From the NCBI GenBank assembly GCA_018417955.1, contig JACTVC010000005.1, positions 1,488,001-1,552,000 of the forward strand: a DNA stretch of 64,000 nucleotides, given 5' to 3'. The DNA is from Laccaria trichodermophora (lineage: Eukaryota; Basidiomycota; Agaricomycetes; Agaricales; Hydnangiaceae). The notes beneath the pieces are model-generated. The model made no database searches, was not told where the DNA came from, and was given only the letters and a program-made list of their open reading frames with translations. Made by a program: the position numbers and the translations under genes. Below, piece by piece: positions 37,400 to 49,119 of this stretch (positions are counted from its first letter, which is position 1; the number at the start of each line of letters is the position of its first letter).

Positions 37400-38122
37400 G
37401 GGCAATGTGGCACTTGAAAAGCTGGCCAGCAATGAGAAAGGGGTGAGGGACTCATGGGGTTGTGAAGAGGATGAACAATGACGATCCAACATCATCATTC
37501 ATTGTCGTCTCTCTGCTGTACCTTCACTTTGCCTCATTGCCATGACGTGCTTGCCTGGTTGTCTTGTTGTTACATGGCCATTAACGCAAGGGGTATGCAG
37601 CGGCAATTGCCGGCATATGGGGTGGGGAGGGGGGATGGTTACCTGAAGGCTTATTGAAATTAAAGAAAACCATTGAATATTTCACCATATAAACTCTCCA
37701 GACAGTTCTCGTGTCTTAATCTAACCAATTCCTGTAAGCATTGGGCTGTGTAGGGGCACTGAGAGCCCAAATTCACATTTTGACCTTGTTTTGTCCACAT
37801 TTGGTACATTTTATGTCAGCGGCTGGGTTGGCCTGGTTCAACAACCAACCATTCACACCAAGTTCACTGTTACATAGGTGATTGAAGATGAGGGTGAACT
37901 CATCCTCAATGACAGTATGCCTCAGTTTCGTTGTAAACTAATATCTTGCTAATATCAATCTTTAAACTCTCCAACAGATACTCCTCAAGAGTCAGGTGCA
38001 CAACCTTGTCGCAAGCACAATCTGACTACAGTCATGCAGGAAATTATGGACAATCAGATTTGTGCTGATGATGGATGTGAGACAGTTATACAAGACAAAG
38101 ATTTACTTTGGTGTGGTGCTTG
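37400..38122. other. AT-rich stretch without a gene
   Basis: No supported frame. CATTAACGCAAGGGGTATGC at about 37579 is answered by an inverted version (GCATACCCCTTGCATTAACG) near 38680, so these may be ends of another element of about 1.1 kb enclosing the 267-bp element. I saw no target duplication. Confidence 0.35.
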
Positions 38123-38389
38123 TACTGTACTATTTCATTCAATTCAGCAGGGCCCGTGATGCATTACTGCCCAGCCAAAATTTTGATTTCGGCACTTGCA
38201 GAATTTGGCCATGACAAGGTGAAAAATTCAGCAGTACAGTGCTGCAGGCTGCGAAATTTTGCTATGTTGAGACTGTTACCATGACACGGTTTCAGCATGG
38301 GAAGAAATGACCCATTACAAGCATTACATTTCAGCAATTTTGAAGGCCACGTGACGTGTTACTGCTGAATTGAACGAAATACTACAGTA
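38123..38389 (-). mobile_element. 267-bp TA-type MITE, copy A
   Basis: Starts TACTGTACTATTTCATTCAA and ends TGAACGAAATACTACAGTA, giving imperfect terminal inverted repeats of about 28 bp that include the TA target duplication. It has no coding content. It matches 42442-42708 along its whole length in the opposite orientation, and both copies are exactly 267 bp. Confidence 0.85.
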
Positions 38390-38869
38390 ATCTTGTGGTA
38401 AATGATCATTCTTTTCATTGTGATAAAGGCTAATTTGTCTTAAGTATCACCTTACCTGTCGTGGCCTCATCAAAAGACCTGCTGAAGGATGGTTCTGTGA
38501 TGATGAATGTAAGGCAAATGCTGGAGTAAGGGTTTCAGTGCGCAAACGTCACTGTAGGACCTAGCCACTGGAATATAAACACATGATTTATTTCCTTTTT
38601 GAGAAGCTGGGGGAGGGGGGTTGGGTCTAGGAGACCTTAACGAAATAAAACAACCTCGTGTAGCAGGATTTTTTTTTGCATACCCCTTGCATTAACGGGT
38701 TGTGTGCCATGGTCATCATTGTCATCATTGTCATCCTAGCCCATGATGGGTGGTCAGAAGGGGGCAGAGGTGAAAGACAATGGTGGGGGATGGGAAGGAA
38801 TGAACATTGGCTTTGTTTGGTAACACAAGTGAAATAAACAAACGATACATCCAAACAAATCTGTTGCAT

Positions 38870-39060
38870 TCTGTTCCATTGTGTTCCGTTCCTGTGGATT
38901 CCAGTGTCAATTCTGGAATGCCCAAATTCCGCCGGAATGATAAGGCACCGGAATGAAAGAAATAGCAGGCCTCCCTGCCAAATTTTATTCCTCTGGAATC
39001 CACTGGAATCCGCAGGAATGACTGGATTCCTGCAGGAATTAGGGGGGCACTGATAAGACC
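38870..39060 (-). repeat. GGAAT-type dispersed element, copy 3
   Basis: On the minus strand it begins GGTCTTATCAGTGCCCCCC and runs through TTCCTGCAGGAATCCAGTCA, an internal AAATTTGGCAGGGAGGCC stretch shared with the copy at 41.6 kb, and CTGGAATCCACAGGAACGG. Confidence 0.7.
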
Positions 39061-39269
39061 TCCTCCTTTCCCTAAACAGTGAGTTCTTGAAATGTGTAGC
39101 ATTGTCAACATCCAGCTGATGGTACCCAATTACCATAAGCATTCACCAAACTTCTCAATGCAATGTCAATGACTTACAAGGCTATGTTCTCACAGCATAC
39201 ATTGCATCTTTCAGACTACATGTCAAATGTGCCAATGCTGAGGGCTTCGTGTATGGCATCCCCAATCAA

Positions 39270-39700
39270 ATGAGTGACAGTTTGGTGGTGGTGTGCAGGA
39301 GTGTCCAAACAAGTCTAGGATGCAGAAAAATGAGCCACAGTAAGGTCCTGAGCAGCAGTTAGCATAATGGCAAAAACATGAAAATAGAAACAGACATAGC
39401 TTGACAAGGACTTGATGAATTCGTAAACAGTTTGCTGGAGCATTTTCATGGTGTGCAAAAGTGTTCAAACGAGCCGAAGATGAAACGAAATGAGCCACAG
39501 TAAGGTCCTGAGAAGCAGTTAGCATAATGGCAAAAACATGAAAATAAAAAAAGACATAGCTCAACAAGGACTTGATGAATTCGTAAACAGTTTGTCGGAG
39601 CGTTTTCGTGGTGTGCAGGAGTGTTTGAACGAGCCCAGGATGAAGTGAAATGAGCCACAGCAAGGTCCTGAGCAGAGTTTAATGGCAAAAACATGAACAT
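39270..39700. repeat. 160-bp tandem repeat, about 2.7 copies
   Basis: GAGCCACAG occurs at 39332, 39492 and 39652, exactly 160 bp apart each time. It is followed by the same AAGGTCCTGAG, TAATGGCAAAAACATGAA and GACTTGATGAATTCGTAAAC segments. Minus-strand frames through it repeat the same peptide and are not evidence of a gene. Confidence 0.85.
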
Positions 39701-40789
39701 GGTGCTTCTGCTGGCACAGTCGCAAGCCCACCAGTATCTTCTGCTTGAATAGAAGTAAGTTGAACAGGGTACTGTGAGTGTGAACATGGCACCTGTGTTG
39801 TGTTGCAATGGGCAGCGTCATTGTGGTGGCAGTAGTAGTAACAATTGAAATTGTCTAAGTTCGAAAATGTGTGTTGAGTGGGTCACATGACATCCCACAA
39901 CCGTACCGACTGCCATCAATTCACTCTTACACTTTCTAAGGAAGCTCATACCTATAACTTCACGAGTTTTGCACCATTTGGCCTCTATGTAGGCTTGTTT
40001 TAATTGCTTTATTTACGTGAATGCAATCTACTTTACAGCATAAAAAAATTCAAAGTACCTCACAAACTGTAGCATAAACAATTTGGCCTGTAGTAGAGAT
40101 GTAACATATATTATATCATCATGAGTTCTCTTCTGTTTCATGCAATTTTAGGCTTGTTGGAAATGCACGAATTAGAACTTTAAAACAGGTCTGAGAGTCC
40201 CTAATATTTTGACATTTGAAACAACCTCCGATAACATTTACTGTTTTTTTGGCAGATTATTTGCCAGTCATTGGTCCATAGCCCTTCGAGTTTTGCCATA
40301 AATGCTACGTATATAGACGCGTTGGAAACAGCTTAAACACTGCTTTGTAGGGCAAAAAAGAACACAAAAAACGAATATGTTTTGCAAAGGATACTTGATC
40401 TTCTTTGCTGTTGCAGTTTTTGTAGGTCAACCAATCTCTGAACAATGGTGTACTTTCTTCTCATTCCAGTCTTATTTTGATCATGATAATTCATATACAA
40501 TAAGAAATGTTCTTTTTATTGAAATCTAGTATACTAGTGGTTTCAGGTCATTTCAGGACAGTTCAGGTTGCCCTTGGGTTGCCCCAGGACATCCTGTGAT
40601 GCCTTGTGACACCCTGGGAAAAAGCTTACAAACATGCTTGTCCCAGGAAAAAAGTGATTTTCCTGATGTGGCAGTGTGGGCCACCCTGTCCTTCAAGTCT
40701 GATCAACCCATGCAGATACTCCTCTTGGTAACCCACATCATCTCTACTCCTCCCAGCCCATTCTTGCAAAGGGGCATCCTAGTGCAGCA
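39701..40789. other. AT-rich stretch without a gene
   Basis: No frame is supported. CACGAGTTTTGCACCATTTGG at about 39961 resembles the inner end of the CAGTGAC elements and may be a fragment. A 66-codon frame at 40596 is unrecognised. Confidence 0.4.
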
Positions 40790-41124
40790 TCAGTAAGATT
40801 GCTAATACAGTTTTCAAGGTCACTCACTGAAGTCGGATACCTTTTTGCAGCAACCCTTGCCACAACAGACAGTGCCTCAGGATCTAAAAGTGCCTATCGC
40901 TCAGATCCCTCATATTCAAAGCTAGGATCCCAGTCACTGAAGTTGGGTTCTGGGAGGTGCTGAATGTATGTCACAGACCTCTTCTGAGGGGATAGCAGAG
41001 TCTGAAGTATATGAAAGCTGTTGTTGGAAATACAAGCAGTGCATGAGTGGGAGAGAGGAGTCATCTGCATCCTCATGATGGTGGATGACAGTACAGCTCC
41101 TCACCTTTCCCTTGCCTCTTGCCA
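40790..41124 (-). pseudogene. Possible KDZ-transposon N-terminal remnant
   Basis: On the minus strand an ATG at 41124 opens MARGKGKVRSCTVIHHHE. After a frame change the segment reads SDWDPSFEYEGSER, a stop, then ALLDPEALSVVARVAAKRYP. A charged MxRGKGxxR start followed by WDPSFE and KRYPTS is the layout I recall at the N-terminus of KDZ-associated mushroom transposon proteins. The frame is broken at least twice. This call is tentative. Confidence 0.3.
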
Positions 41125-41589
41125 TTGTCAAGTCGACAAGAGAGAGGGTTAACTCTCCCACAGCTGCCTAAATGGTCAACAAAGGAGGTTTATATAAATT
41201 GGCTTCATTGTAGTGAGAAAATGGCAAGGTCATTTACAATTGAAAAAAAAGCCAGTGAACAAGAAAGTACAATGGGTAACTACAGCGTGAGGGGCTGGGG
41301 GGGCTCCTCCAGACCAGCCACCACCCTCTCAATCTTTTCAAAAGTCTTGTCCACCCATGTCAGCGAGGCAACATGCTCACAATCTCCTGAAGTGCATGAT
41401 TCATCTCCCTGACCCATGTCACTTCTCCCCCAGGTTCATACACTTGAGTGATGGGAAGATCAGCATAACCTCCCCTTGAGGAGCTGTGAGAGATCAATAT
41501 TCAATTAGGTGAGAACAAAGACAAAAACTAGCCTTGTGGCATGCAGTGTTGATGTGTTCCCGGTAATCAGGAGGTCTTTATCATGCCCC

Positions 41590-41790
41590 ACTGATTCCTG
41601 CCGGATTCTGGTCATTCCTGTGGAATCCGGTGGAATCCAGAGGAGTGAAATTTGGCAGAGACACCAGCCAAAATGACATTCCGGGGGACAAATATTCCTC
41701 AGGAATGATGTCATTCCTGATTAGTAGCCGGAATGGTCCCCGGAATGGACAAAAAGGAATGACACCGGAATGCAATGACTGGAATTTACA
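41590..41790 (+). repeat. GGAAT-type dispersed element, copy 4
   Basis: Begins GGTCTTTATCATGCCCCACT, runs through GGAATCCGGTGGAATCCAGA, an internal AAATTTGGCAGAGACACCAGC stretch, and closes with CAATGACTGGAATTTACATT. It is one of the longest copies (about 220 bp). Confidence 0.7.
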
Positions 41791-41889
41791 TTACTAATTA
41801 ATAATATTAATAAACATTAATATGCCAATGCCCAAATCGAGCCTCAGCATTTGCTGACATTTGATTTGGCATCAACCACACTCACCCTC

Positions 41890-42355
41890 TTCTTCCTCAC
41901 CCACCACCATCATCAACAACACCCATCCCCACATCACCACGCCACCACTGCAATGGACAATGACCATGCATCAACGGACAACAATGACAACAGACAATGA
42001 CACGTCAGTGACGACGACAATGGCCACGCATCGACAGACGACAACGGCGACATGTCAACGGATGACACAACATGTTAGCGGATGACAACGACTGACGACA
42101 ACGGCCACGTGTCAACGGATGACGACACATTGATGGACGATGACACATTGACGGACGACAACGACAACAATGATGGATGACAATGACCAACGACAACAAT
42201 GACAATGACAACAACAATGACAGCCATGTGTCAATGGACGACAATGGATGACGAGGACAATGACACGTCAACAGACGACGATGATGGACAATGACAATGA
42301 AATGTCAACAGACAACAAGGACAGCCACACGTTGACAGACACTGAGGATGATGAC
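41890..42355. repeat. CAATGACGA-rich degenerate simple repeat
   Basis: About 450 bp of ACAATGACAACG, GACGACAATG and CGACGACAACG words in irregular order. Both strands are open over parts of it because of composition only. Confidence 0.8.
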
Positions 42356-42369
42356 CATGTCAACTGATG

Positions 42370-42955
42370 ACGTTGACGAGCCCCCTCCCTTTTCCCTCCC
42401 CCCTCCCTTTCCCTCCCTCCTCCCTTTTCCCTCCCCCTTCCTACTGTACTATTTCATTCAATTTGGCAGTAACGCATCATGTGGCCCTCAAAATTGCCAA
42501 AATGTAACACTTGTAATAGGCAGATTTTTCCTGTGCTGAAACCATTTCATTGTAACAGTCTCAAGATAGCAAAATTTTGCAGCCTGCAGCACTGTACTGC
42601 TGAAATTTTGGCCTTGTCATGCCCAAATTTTGCAAGTGCTGAAATCAAAAACTCGGCTGGGCGGTAATGCGTCATGGGCCCTGCCAAATTGAATGAAATA
42701 GTACAGTATTCCCTCTCCCTTCCTTTTCTCTCCCCCTTCCTTTGTCCTCCCCCTTCCCTGTCCCTCCCCTCCCTCTTCCCCCTTCTCTATTCACCCCCCT
42801 TCCCTGTCCCTCCCCTCCCTCTTCCCCCTTCTTTATTCATCCCCCTTCCCCGTCCCTCCCCTCCCTCTTCCCCCTTCTTTATCCATCCCCCTTCCCTTTT
42901 CCCTCCCCCTTCCCTTTTCCATCCCTTTTCCCTTGCCCATCCCCTCCCTCTCTAG
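42370..42955. repeat. Pyrimidine tract with three 46-bp repeats, split by a MITE
   Basis: CCCTCCC/CCCTTCC words run from 42381 to 42441 and from 42709 to 42955, interrupted by the 267-bp element. In the right part CCCTGTCCCTCCCCTCCCTC recurs at 42756, 42802 and 42848 (the last with C for T), a 46-bp period. The tract is almost pure C/T on the plus strand. Confidence 0.85.
42442..42708 (+). mobile_element. 267-bp TA-type MITE, copy B
   Basis: Starts TACTGTACTATTTCATTCAA and ends TTGAATGAAATAGTACAGTA. Inner homology with the copy at 38.1 kb covers the full length, for example CAGCAGTACAGTGCTGCAGG read on the opposite strand. It sits inside a pyrimidine tract, so its borders are unusually clear. 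Confidence 0.9.
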
Positions 42956-43277
42956 TATACACTGTATCTAATTAAATATATTTTGTATTATAATTGAAAT
43001 ACATCATTTTTTGATTTAATTCACTTGTGAATTTTACAATGAGGTCTGAATTCCTGACTTTAATAAATACAGTTCAAGTCACCTGACCTCTAACTCAGTG
43101 CTGAACCATCCTGTCTGATCAGAACTGATCAGAGCATGTGGGGGAGGGTAAAGTACTGCAATGTAGTAGAATACATTTATGTAGTTCTATCAAATACACT
43201 TTGATTTTCCCTATTCAAGTCTAAATATCATAAGGAATTCTTAGGATTAAGTTGTGAAATATACATTTTAGGCCTTC

Positions 43278-43390
43278 CTGTGACATTCCTGTGCCATTCC
43301 TGTCCATTCCTGTGGATTCCTGTGCCATTCCTGAGGATTCCACTGGAATCCAGTGGAATGCCTTCATTCCTGCAGGAATCAGTGGGGCAT
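43278..43390 (-). repeat. GGAAT-type dispersed element, copy 5
   Basis: On the minus strand it begins AGTACTTCATCATGCCCCAC and consists of GGAATCCTCAGGAATGGCAC units. The sequence on its left (AATTCTTAGGATTAAGTTG, ending GGCC) resembles the sequence near 28530-28560, left of copy 1, so the element may be larger than the GGAAT core. Confidence 0.7.
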
Positions 43391-44390
43391 GATGAAGTAC
43401 TGCTTTTCTTCTAAAAACTTAAATAGAACATTTTCAAAATATATCTTAGTTTGGGGTAGCAGATAACCCCTAGACAAGAGAGAGAATATATTTTATGTTT
43501 CTTCCAGTTTTACCTGATGGTTCTGATCTGGAACAAGATCCTATTATATTCTCCTCTTATTTACAACTCTCTCACAGCATAAACAAGCCAACTCCCACAG
43601 TGTTTGACTTACCCAATCACCAGATTATGCTCTAATTGCAGATGAGTAAGTCATTCTTTAACAGTGAGCTTCTCCTTCGAGTACTGGTGGAGGGCCTCCC
43701 TAAGCTCTGCATCCATTGGGTCTAAGAGTGTGCAATATCAGTCATATCAATGTACTTGTGAAGTATGATCTGACACTCACAAATCTTGGTTCTGAATGCA
43801 TTCTTACCTGAAGGATTCTTGAGTGGCATCAGAAGGAAAGAAAGATGACAATAAGGAGGGAGGTGAGAGAAACAATGGAGAAACAACATGTATTATCAAA
43901 GAATTAATTACACCAGTTGCATGCATCAAACTACACCCTCAAAGTGCCATGAGCTGGCCTTGTGGCAGGCAATGCTTTCTTTGGCCCTGCATCTGCTTGG
44001 TCCCTGGCCAACTATGCATATGAAGTAGACATTGGACAAAGCAGAAAAGCATGATAAACATTTTATCTGGATAGTTGTTGAGGATCATCACAACAGATAA
44101 GATGCAAATTGAACTTGATCAAATGATGTATGCATGTTGTGCAAAATTTTGACCATGGACTTCTCATCAACCTTACCATGCCAAAAACAATATTCGAGTT
44201 ACAGTGTTCCAGCACTCCATTGGACCTCAGCTCTAACTCATGCAGATCAACATCACTCATCATCAAACTTAGCATATGTCTGTAAATAGGTATAGAGGTC
44301 ATCTATATATAAAATTAGATTAATTGGTAAAATTCTCTAGGTGCTATGAGTGAATTACACTGAAAGTGATCAACTTGTGAAAGGCTACTA

Positions 44391-44933
44391 TGGACACCTT
44401 AAACAAGGGATGATCGGGCGGTTAAGCGAAGCCCTTGATGGATTCCATGACAAAGTAATCATTTTTGCATTGGTTATGTAATTACAACAAACCAATGAGA
44501 AATTTTTTTATTGTGACTGTATATCTGCCAATTGTTCAAAGGGGGCTGACAGAGAAAAAATAATTAATGTGCTTATTGTTTAAATTTGCTCACAACTGTG
44601 TTACCTAGGCAAAGCTTTGCAAAAAATAAAAGTTTTTCCTATTGCCGAAGAGACAGACTGAATTGTTCCTGAAATTTGTTATGTTTACAAATTTCAATTC
44701 TTCCCAGCCTTTTGTCCTGTGGATGTACCTCAAGACACATTTTAAAAATAGTAACAACATTTCTTTACATCTGGACATCACCTTTGCACAATAGGCAAAC
44801 ACGCCATCAATATAAAAATTTTCCCATAAGTCTGTGTTAATTACATAAGAGGTACAGAAATGATTAGTTTGTCACACAATCTGTCAAAGGCTTTGCTTAG
44901 CTACCCGATTGTCCCTTGTTTAAGGTGGGAGCT
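44391..44933. mobile_element. Inverted-repeat element of about 540 bp
   Basis: ACCTTAAACAAGGGATGATC at 44397 is matched, inverted, by GATTGTCCCTTGTTTAAGGT at about 44908. The similarity continues inward (GGGCGGTTAAGCGAAGCC versus GGCTTTGCTTAGCTACCC). No target duplication was identified and no transposase is present. A second inverted pair (GGTCACCTATAGACCACTAC at about 44935 and GTAGTGGCCTATAGGTGACC at about 45974) brackets the neighbouring 805-bp element. Confidence 0.55.
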
Positions 44934-44971
44934 GGTCACCTATAGACCACTACTTTTGTACAACTGAGATA

Positions 44972-45776
44972 CAGTGACTCACTATAAGTTTTGCATCACT
45001 TAAAAAATACTATATCTTCCTCAACTTCTGAGGACTAGTTACCATATAAATATGATAATATACAAATATTCTATGTACATCTTTGACATGAATATGAGGT
45101 CTGGATCTCATCCTCTGCTTCATGTAGGAAAAAGTGAAAAAATGAGGTTTTGAGAGTTTTACCAATACTTCATATGAGGGTCTAGAAAAATGTGGAGAAT
45201 TAAGTACTTGCTGGCTCAAGTATACAGAATATTGAATGATATCAATTGGATTAGTGGTTGTTGAGATATAGGTGTAAGAAAAGGGCTTGTTTTGGGGTAG
45301 ATGATGAAACAAGGCCCATTCTTACACCTATATCTCAACAACTGCTCCTCCAATTGAAATGATTCAAGATTCTGTATACTTGTTTAGGCTAGTACTATAT
45401 ATATTTTTTAACTCTCACATGAAGTATTTGTAAAACTGTCAAAACCTCATTTTTGATCTACCCAAAACAAGCCCCTTCCTTACATCTATATCTCAACAAC
45501 TGCTAATCCAATTGATATCATTAAAAGTTCTGTATACTTGAGTCAGCAAGTACTTAATTCTTCACATTTTTCTAGACCCTCATATGAAGTATTGATAAAA
45601 CTCTCAAAGCCTCATTTTTTTCAATTTTTTCTACATGAAGCAGAGGATGAGATCCAGACCTCATATTCATGTCAAAGATGTATATAGAATATTTGTATAT
45701 TATCATATTTATATGGTAACTAGTCCCCAGAAGTTGAGGAAGATATAGTATTTTTAAGTCTTATAGTGAGTCACTG
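44972..45776. mobile_element. 805-bp TA-flanked foldback element, copy B
   Basis: Ends are CAGTGACTCACTATAAGTTT and CTTATAGTGAGTCACTG, flanked by TA at 44970-44971 and 45777-45778. It matches the element at 33090-33902 in opposite orientation and likewise consists mostly of two long inverted arms with no transposase. It is nested within a further inverted-repeat pair, so insertions have stacked here. Confidence 0.85.
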
Positions 45777-46596
45777 TATGTCCCCCAAAATTAAGTATTT
45801 TTCTTATCCCTTTAACCAAAGGCTTTCTTTATGCAATAGGAACAAATTTGTTAAAGGGATAAGCAATCCAATGAAATAGATGTTAGAAATTTGTCTCTTC
45901 ACCAAACTAAGTTTATGGTCTTTTTTCAAAAATTTGTGCCACAGATTTGGCCACTGCATAGCCACTGTCCCAAAGTAGTGGCCTATAGGTGACCAGCACC
46001 ATATGCTAATCTTAGATATTGCTCAGATCCAACAAACCACCCATACAGCAAAAAAAAACCAAAGATATAAAACCCTTTTGTAACAGTATTAATAAAAGAA
46101 TTGGGATGTTTAGAGGGAAATTGAGGGTGAGGAAATGTTACACATACTGAACATTGACAATGTGACTGCACAGTATGTGAAGAGGTGCATGGTCCGCAAA
46201 GCTGGTGTGATGTTTGCTCATGTTTGGCCCACGTATATTGACCAGTGATTGATGGTTAAGCAGCTTTTTGGCCACATTTTGGCCAATTTTGAGCAGATCT
46301 TTGTCCATATCAAGAGAAATTTTGTATGCACAGGGGGTCTTCAGACCAGATTTTTGAAATTCACGTCCCATTGTAGATATCTCGATGTAAATGTACACTC
46401 AGTGATAGAAACACAAAAAAAGACTCTGAAGGCCCCCAAGAGCCACAAAACACATGTCGACTGGAGAAAAAATGGGGGGGATAGAGGTCCATGGTGAGGA
46501 GAAAAGTTGTTATTAAATTTTGATGTGCCAGACTGTAATTAATGGATTACATAACATGCATGTCATAGCTTGGTGTTGCGAAAAACGATGTACCTC

Positions 46597-47288
46597 CAAG
46601 GGGCTCCCAGTGGCAAAGTCCGAAACCGCCCACCTGGGTGGGTCGGTACCACTGATGTCCAAGTTGGGCGAGCTCAGGGCTTCCTATATCAGGAAGGATG
46701 GCCCAATCCGGATGTGGTTTCTCGCGTACATGAGTAGGTAGGTATACCGTGTTTGTCATTTTTTGCAGTCATTGGCTTGTAGCAACTGTATATAATTCAT
46801 TCTACGAACATTTGGCAACCCCCTGATGCTTCTTTGAGTGTAGCCTTGTATACAAATTGTATATCTTTGGCATGTGCACTATTTCTAAGATGGCAAGGAG
46901 GGAGGGATGGTGTCAATATTAAGGTCCTTCAGTTCAGAGCAGCTACTTTGTCTCTAGCCTAACTCGAGAAAATACAGTACTCTGACAAAAGCATGAGTGG
47001 ACTCATTACTAATGTGTATAGGTGGGGCTTCATTGCTCCATTAATGAAGTAGAATGGTGGGTACAGTATGACATTTATTAACATGCAACTTACAGGAGTA
47101 AACTACAGGGAAGCAAAGAATAAACGAGAGCCTCAGTTAAACGGTGACTGATCCAGATGTCCACATTGGGTCAGTACCTTCCGTATTGGGTCAGTACCTT
47201 CCTAATATGGGGGTCACCCAATTTGGACATCAGTGGTACTGACCCACCCAGGTGGGCGGTTTCGGACTTTGCCGCTGGGAGCCCCTTG
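46597..47288. mobile_element. 692-bp hAT-type non-autonomous element with perfect 8-bp TSD
   Basis: The element starts CAAGGGGCTCCCAG and ends CTGGGAGCCCCTTG. The inverted arms extend about 75 bp (for example CCACCTGGGTGGGTC and GACCCACCCAGGTGG). The flanks are identical 8-mers, TGTACCTC at 46589-46596 and again at 47289-47296. Eight-base target duplications and CAAGGG-type ends are hAT hallmarks. There is no transposase frame, so it would need one in trans. A perfect duplication suggests a fairly recent insertion. Confidence 0.9.
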
Positions 47289-47299
47289 TGTACCTCCAT

Positions 47300-47814
47300 C
47301 CTTAGACACATCATTCTTCCTGGTAATATTTTGAAATTTTTTACTCACCAACCTCATAATACAGGAAAGAAACAAGCTTAGGCTCTTGTCATGGTTCCAG
47401 AAATGGAGGGAAACATTGAGACTGTTTGCAAACTGTTTGAAGAGCCACATGAAGAACAACGATGATCGATGAACAAAAGCTTGTACCAAAGGAAGTCGTG
47501 GCAAGGTTCATTGCTCAACAACTTCCTGTGCACACATTGGCCCAAGAGCCACTTTCCAGGACAGAAGACATGGGTGATGTTGACAACTGATGTGACTCTG
47601 ATGAAGATAATATGTTCTAAATTATGTACAACATGACATTATGTATAGTATTTGAAAATCTCAGGGCATATACAGTTATTTCAAGGACACTGGACTGGGG
47701 GAGAGTGAAAGAACGAATTAGCCACAATTCAAGTGGCTGTGTAATTAGTCATCAGCCGTGTTGGCTCATGGGCAGTGCACCTCTCCACAGTATCTGTACT
47801 TTTTGATGCCCTAC
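47300..47814. other. AT-rich stretch without a gene
   Basis: Short frames only, none recognised. It lies between the hAT-type element and GGAAT copy 6. Confidence 0.4.
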
Positions 47815-47935
47815 ATATTCCTGCAGGAATGGGTCCATTCCGCTGGATTCCACTGGATTCCACAGGAATAGACCGGAATCCACAGGAATGGACTGGAATC
47901 CTCTGGAATGGGCCTGGATTCCACCAGATTCTGTG
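47815..47935 (+). repeat. GGAAT-type dispersed element, copy 6
   Basis: Begins TTTTGATGCCCTACATATTC and continues through TTCCGCTGGATTCCACTGGA and GGAATCCACAGGAATGGACT to GGATTCCACCAGATTCTG. The GATGCCC border corresponds to the CAGTGCCCC border of other copies. Confidence 0.7.
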
Positions 47936-48439
47936 TGTATATAAACTGACTTTTGTAGTCTATCAGTGTTATTATCCCTTTTAGGGTATGCACCTTCCTT
48001 TTTGGGTCAAATTTCCCACAATACAATAGTTGTAGCCCTTTCTCTTAGCTTTGTAAATGTGTTGAAATCATATTATTTGGTGTTGTTTTCATGGAGAAAA
48101 AAACAAAAAACAAAAAAAATGCAACACTTTTGAAAGTCTTTTACCTCATATCTCCACAATGGGAGCACTTCAGAACACAATTCGACCAGATTTGGGAAGT
48201 TACAGTGCAGGGCTACAACTTTTGTTTTTTGACCATTTTTGGTAATTGGTCATGTGACCATCATCCTGACATCCCATTGAATGAACCCTGACAAGCAGAA
48301 TCCTCATAATCTTGAATTTCTTGACTTTTTGGTCATACAAGATCATATTTCCTTTTGTGGATATATATAAATGACCCTAACATGGACCCTGAAGGCAGTG
48401 CCTCATATTGTATACACTGCATATACCAACTCTATTTTT

Positions 48440-49040
48440 TTGTGAATTTTCTGCTATTCTTTTATTAGAAATACTTAAATTTCCTTTTTTGGATATTTAC
48501 CCTGAACCTGACAACAGCTATTTGGAAATGTGCACAGACCATGTAAACAGTACCCCAACATTGTCAACAATGGTTAACATCATGTCTCTGCTGTTTTTCT
48601 GTTTTTCTGGTTATATTTGCACTAATTACCATATTTGGAAATGTGCACAGACCATGTAAACATTACTCCAACATTGTCAATAACAGTTAACACCATGTGT
48701 ATACCTTTTCCCCTTCTTTTCTGATCTTCTGGCTATATTTGCATTAATTACCATATTTGGAAATGTGCACAGACCATGTGAACACTACTTCACAATTGTC
48801 AAAAACAGTCTACATCATGTTCATTCATTCTTCTCTTTTTTTCCTGATTTTCTGGCTATATTTGCATTAATTACCATATTTGGAAATGTGCACAGACCAT
48901 GTAAACACTACTCCAACATTGTCAACAAGAGTCTACATCATCTTTATTCTTTTTTCCTGATTTTCTGGTTATATTTGCATTAATTACCATATTAGGAAAT
49001 GCGCACAGACCATGTAAACAGTACCCCAACATCATTACCA
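48440..49040. repeat. Tandem satellite, five units of 113-123 bp
   Basis: TTTGGAAATGTGCACAGACC starts at 48521, 48634, 48756 and 48879, with a diverged unit at 48992 (TTAGGAAATGCGCACAGACC). Each is followed by ATGTAAACA, CCAACATTGTCAA, then TTTTCTGGTTATATTTGCA. Spacings are 113, 122, 123 and 113 bp. There is no coding meaning. Confidence 0.85.
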
Positions 49041-49119
49041 CCATCCCTATTTTTTTTCTGATTTTATTGCTAATTTTTATCTGAAAATATAAAACTTGCC
49101 ATATTTAGCAATTTTTAGT

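Noticed and set aside
39223..39821. Cys/His-rich minus-strand frames resembling repeated peptides
   Set aside because: They arise from the 160-bp tandem repeat read in one frame.
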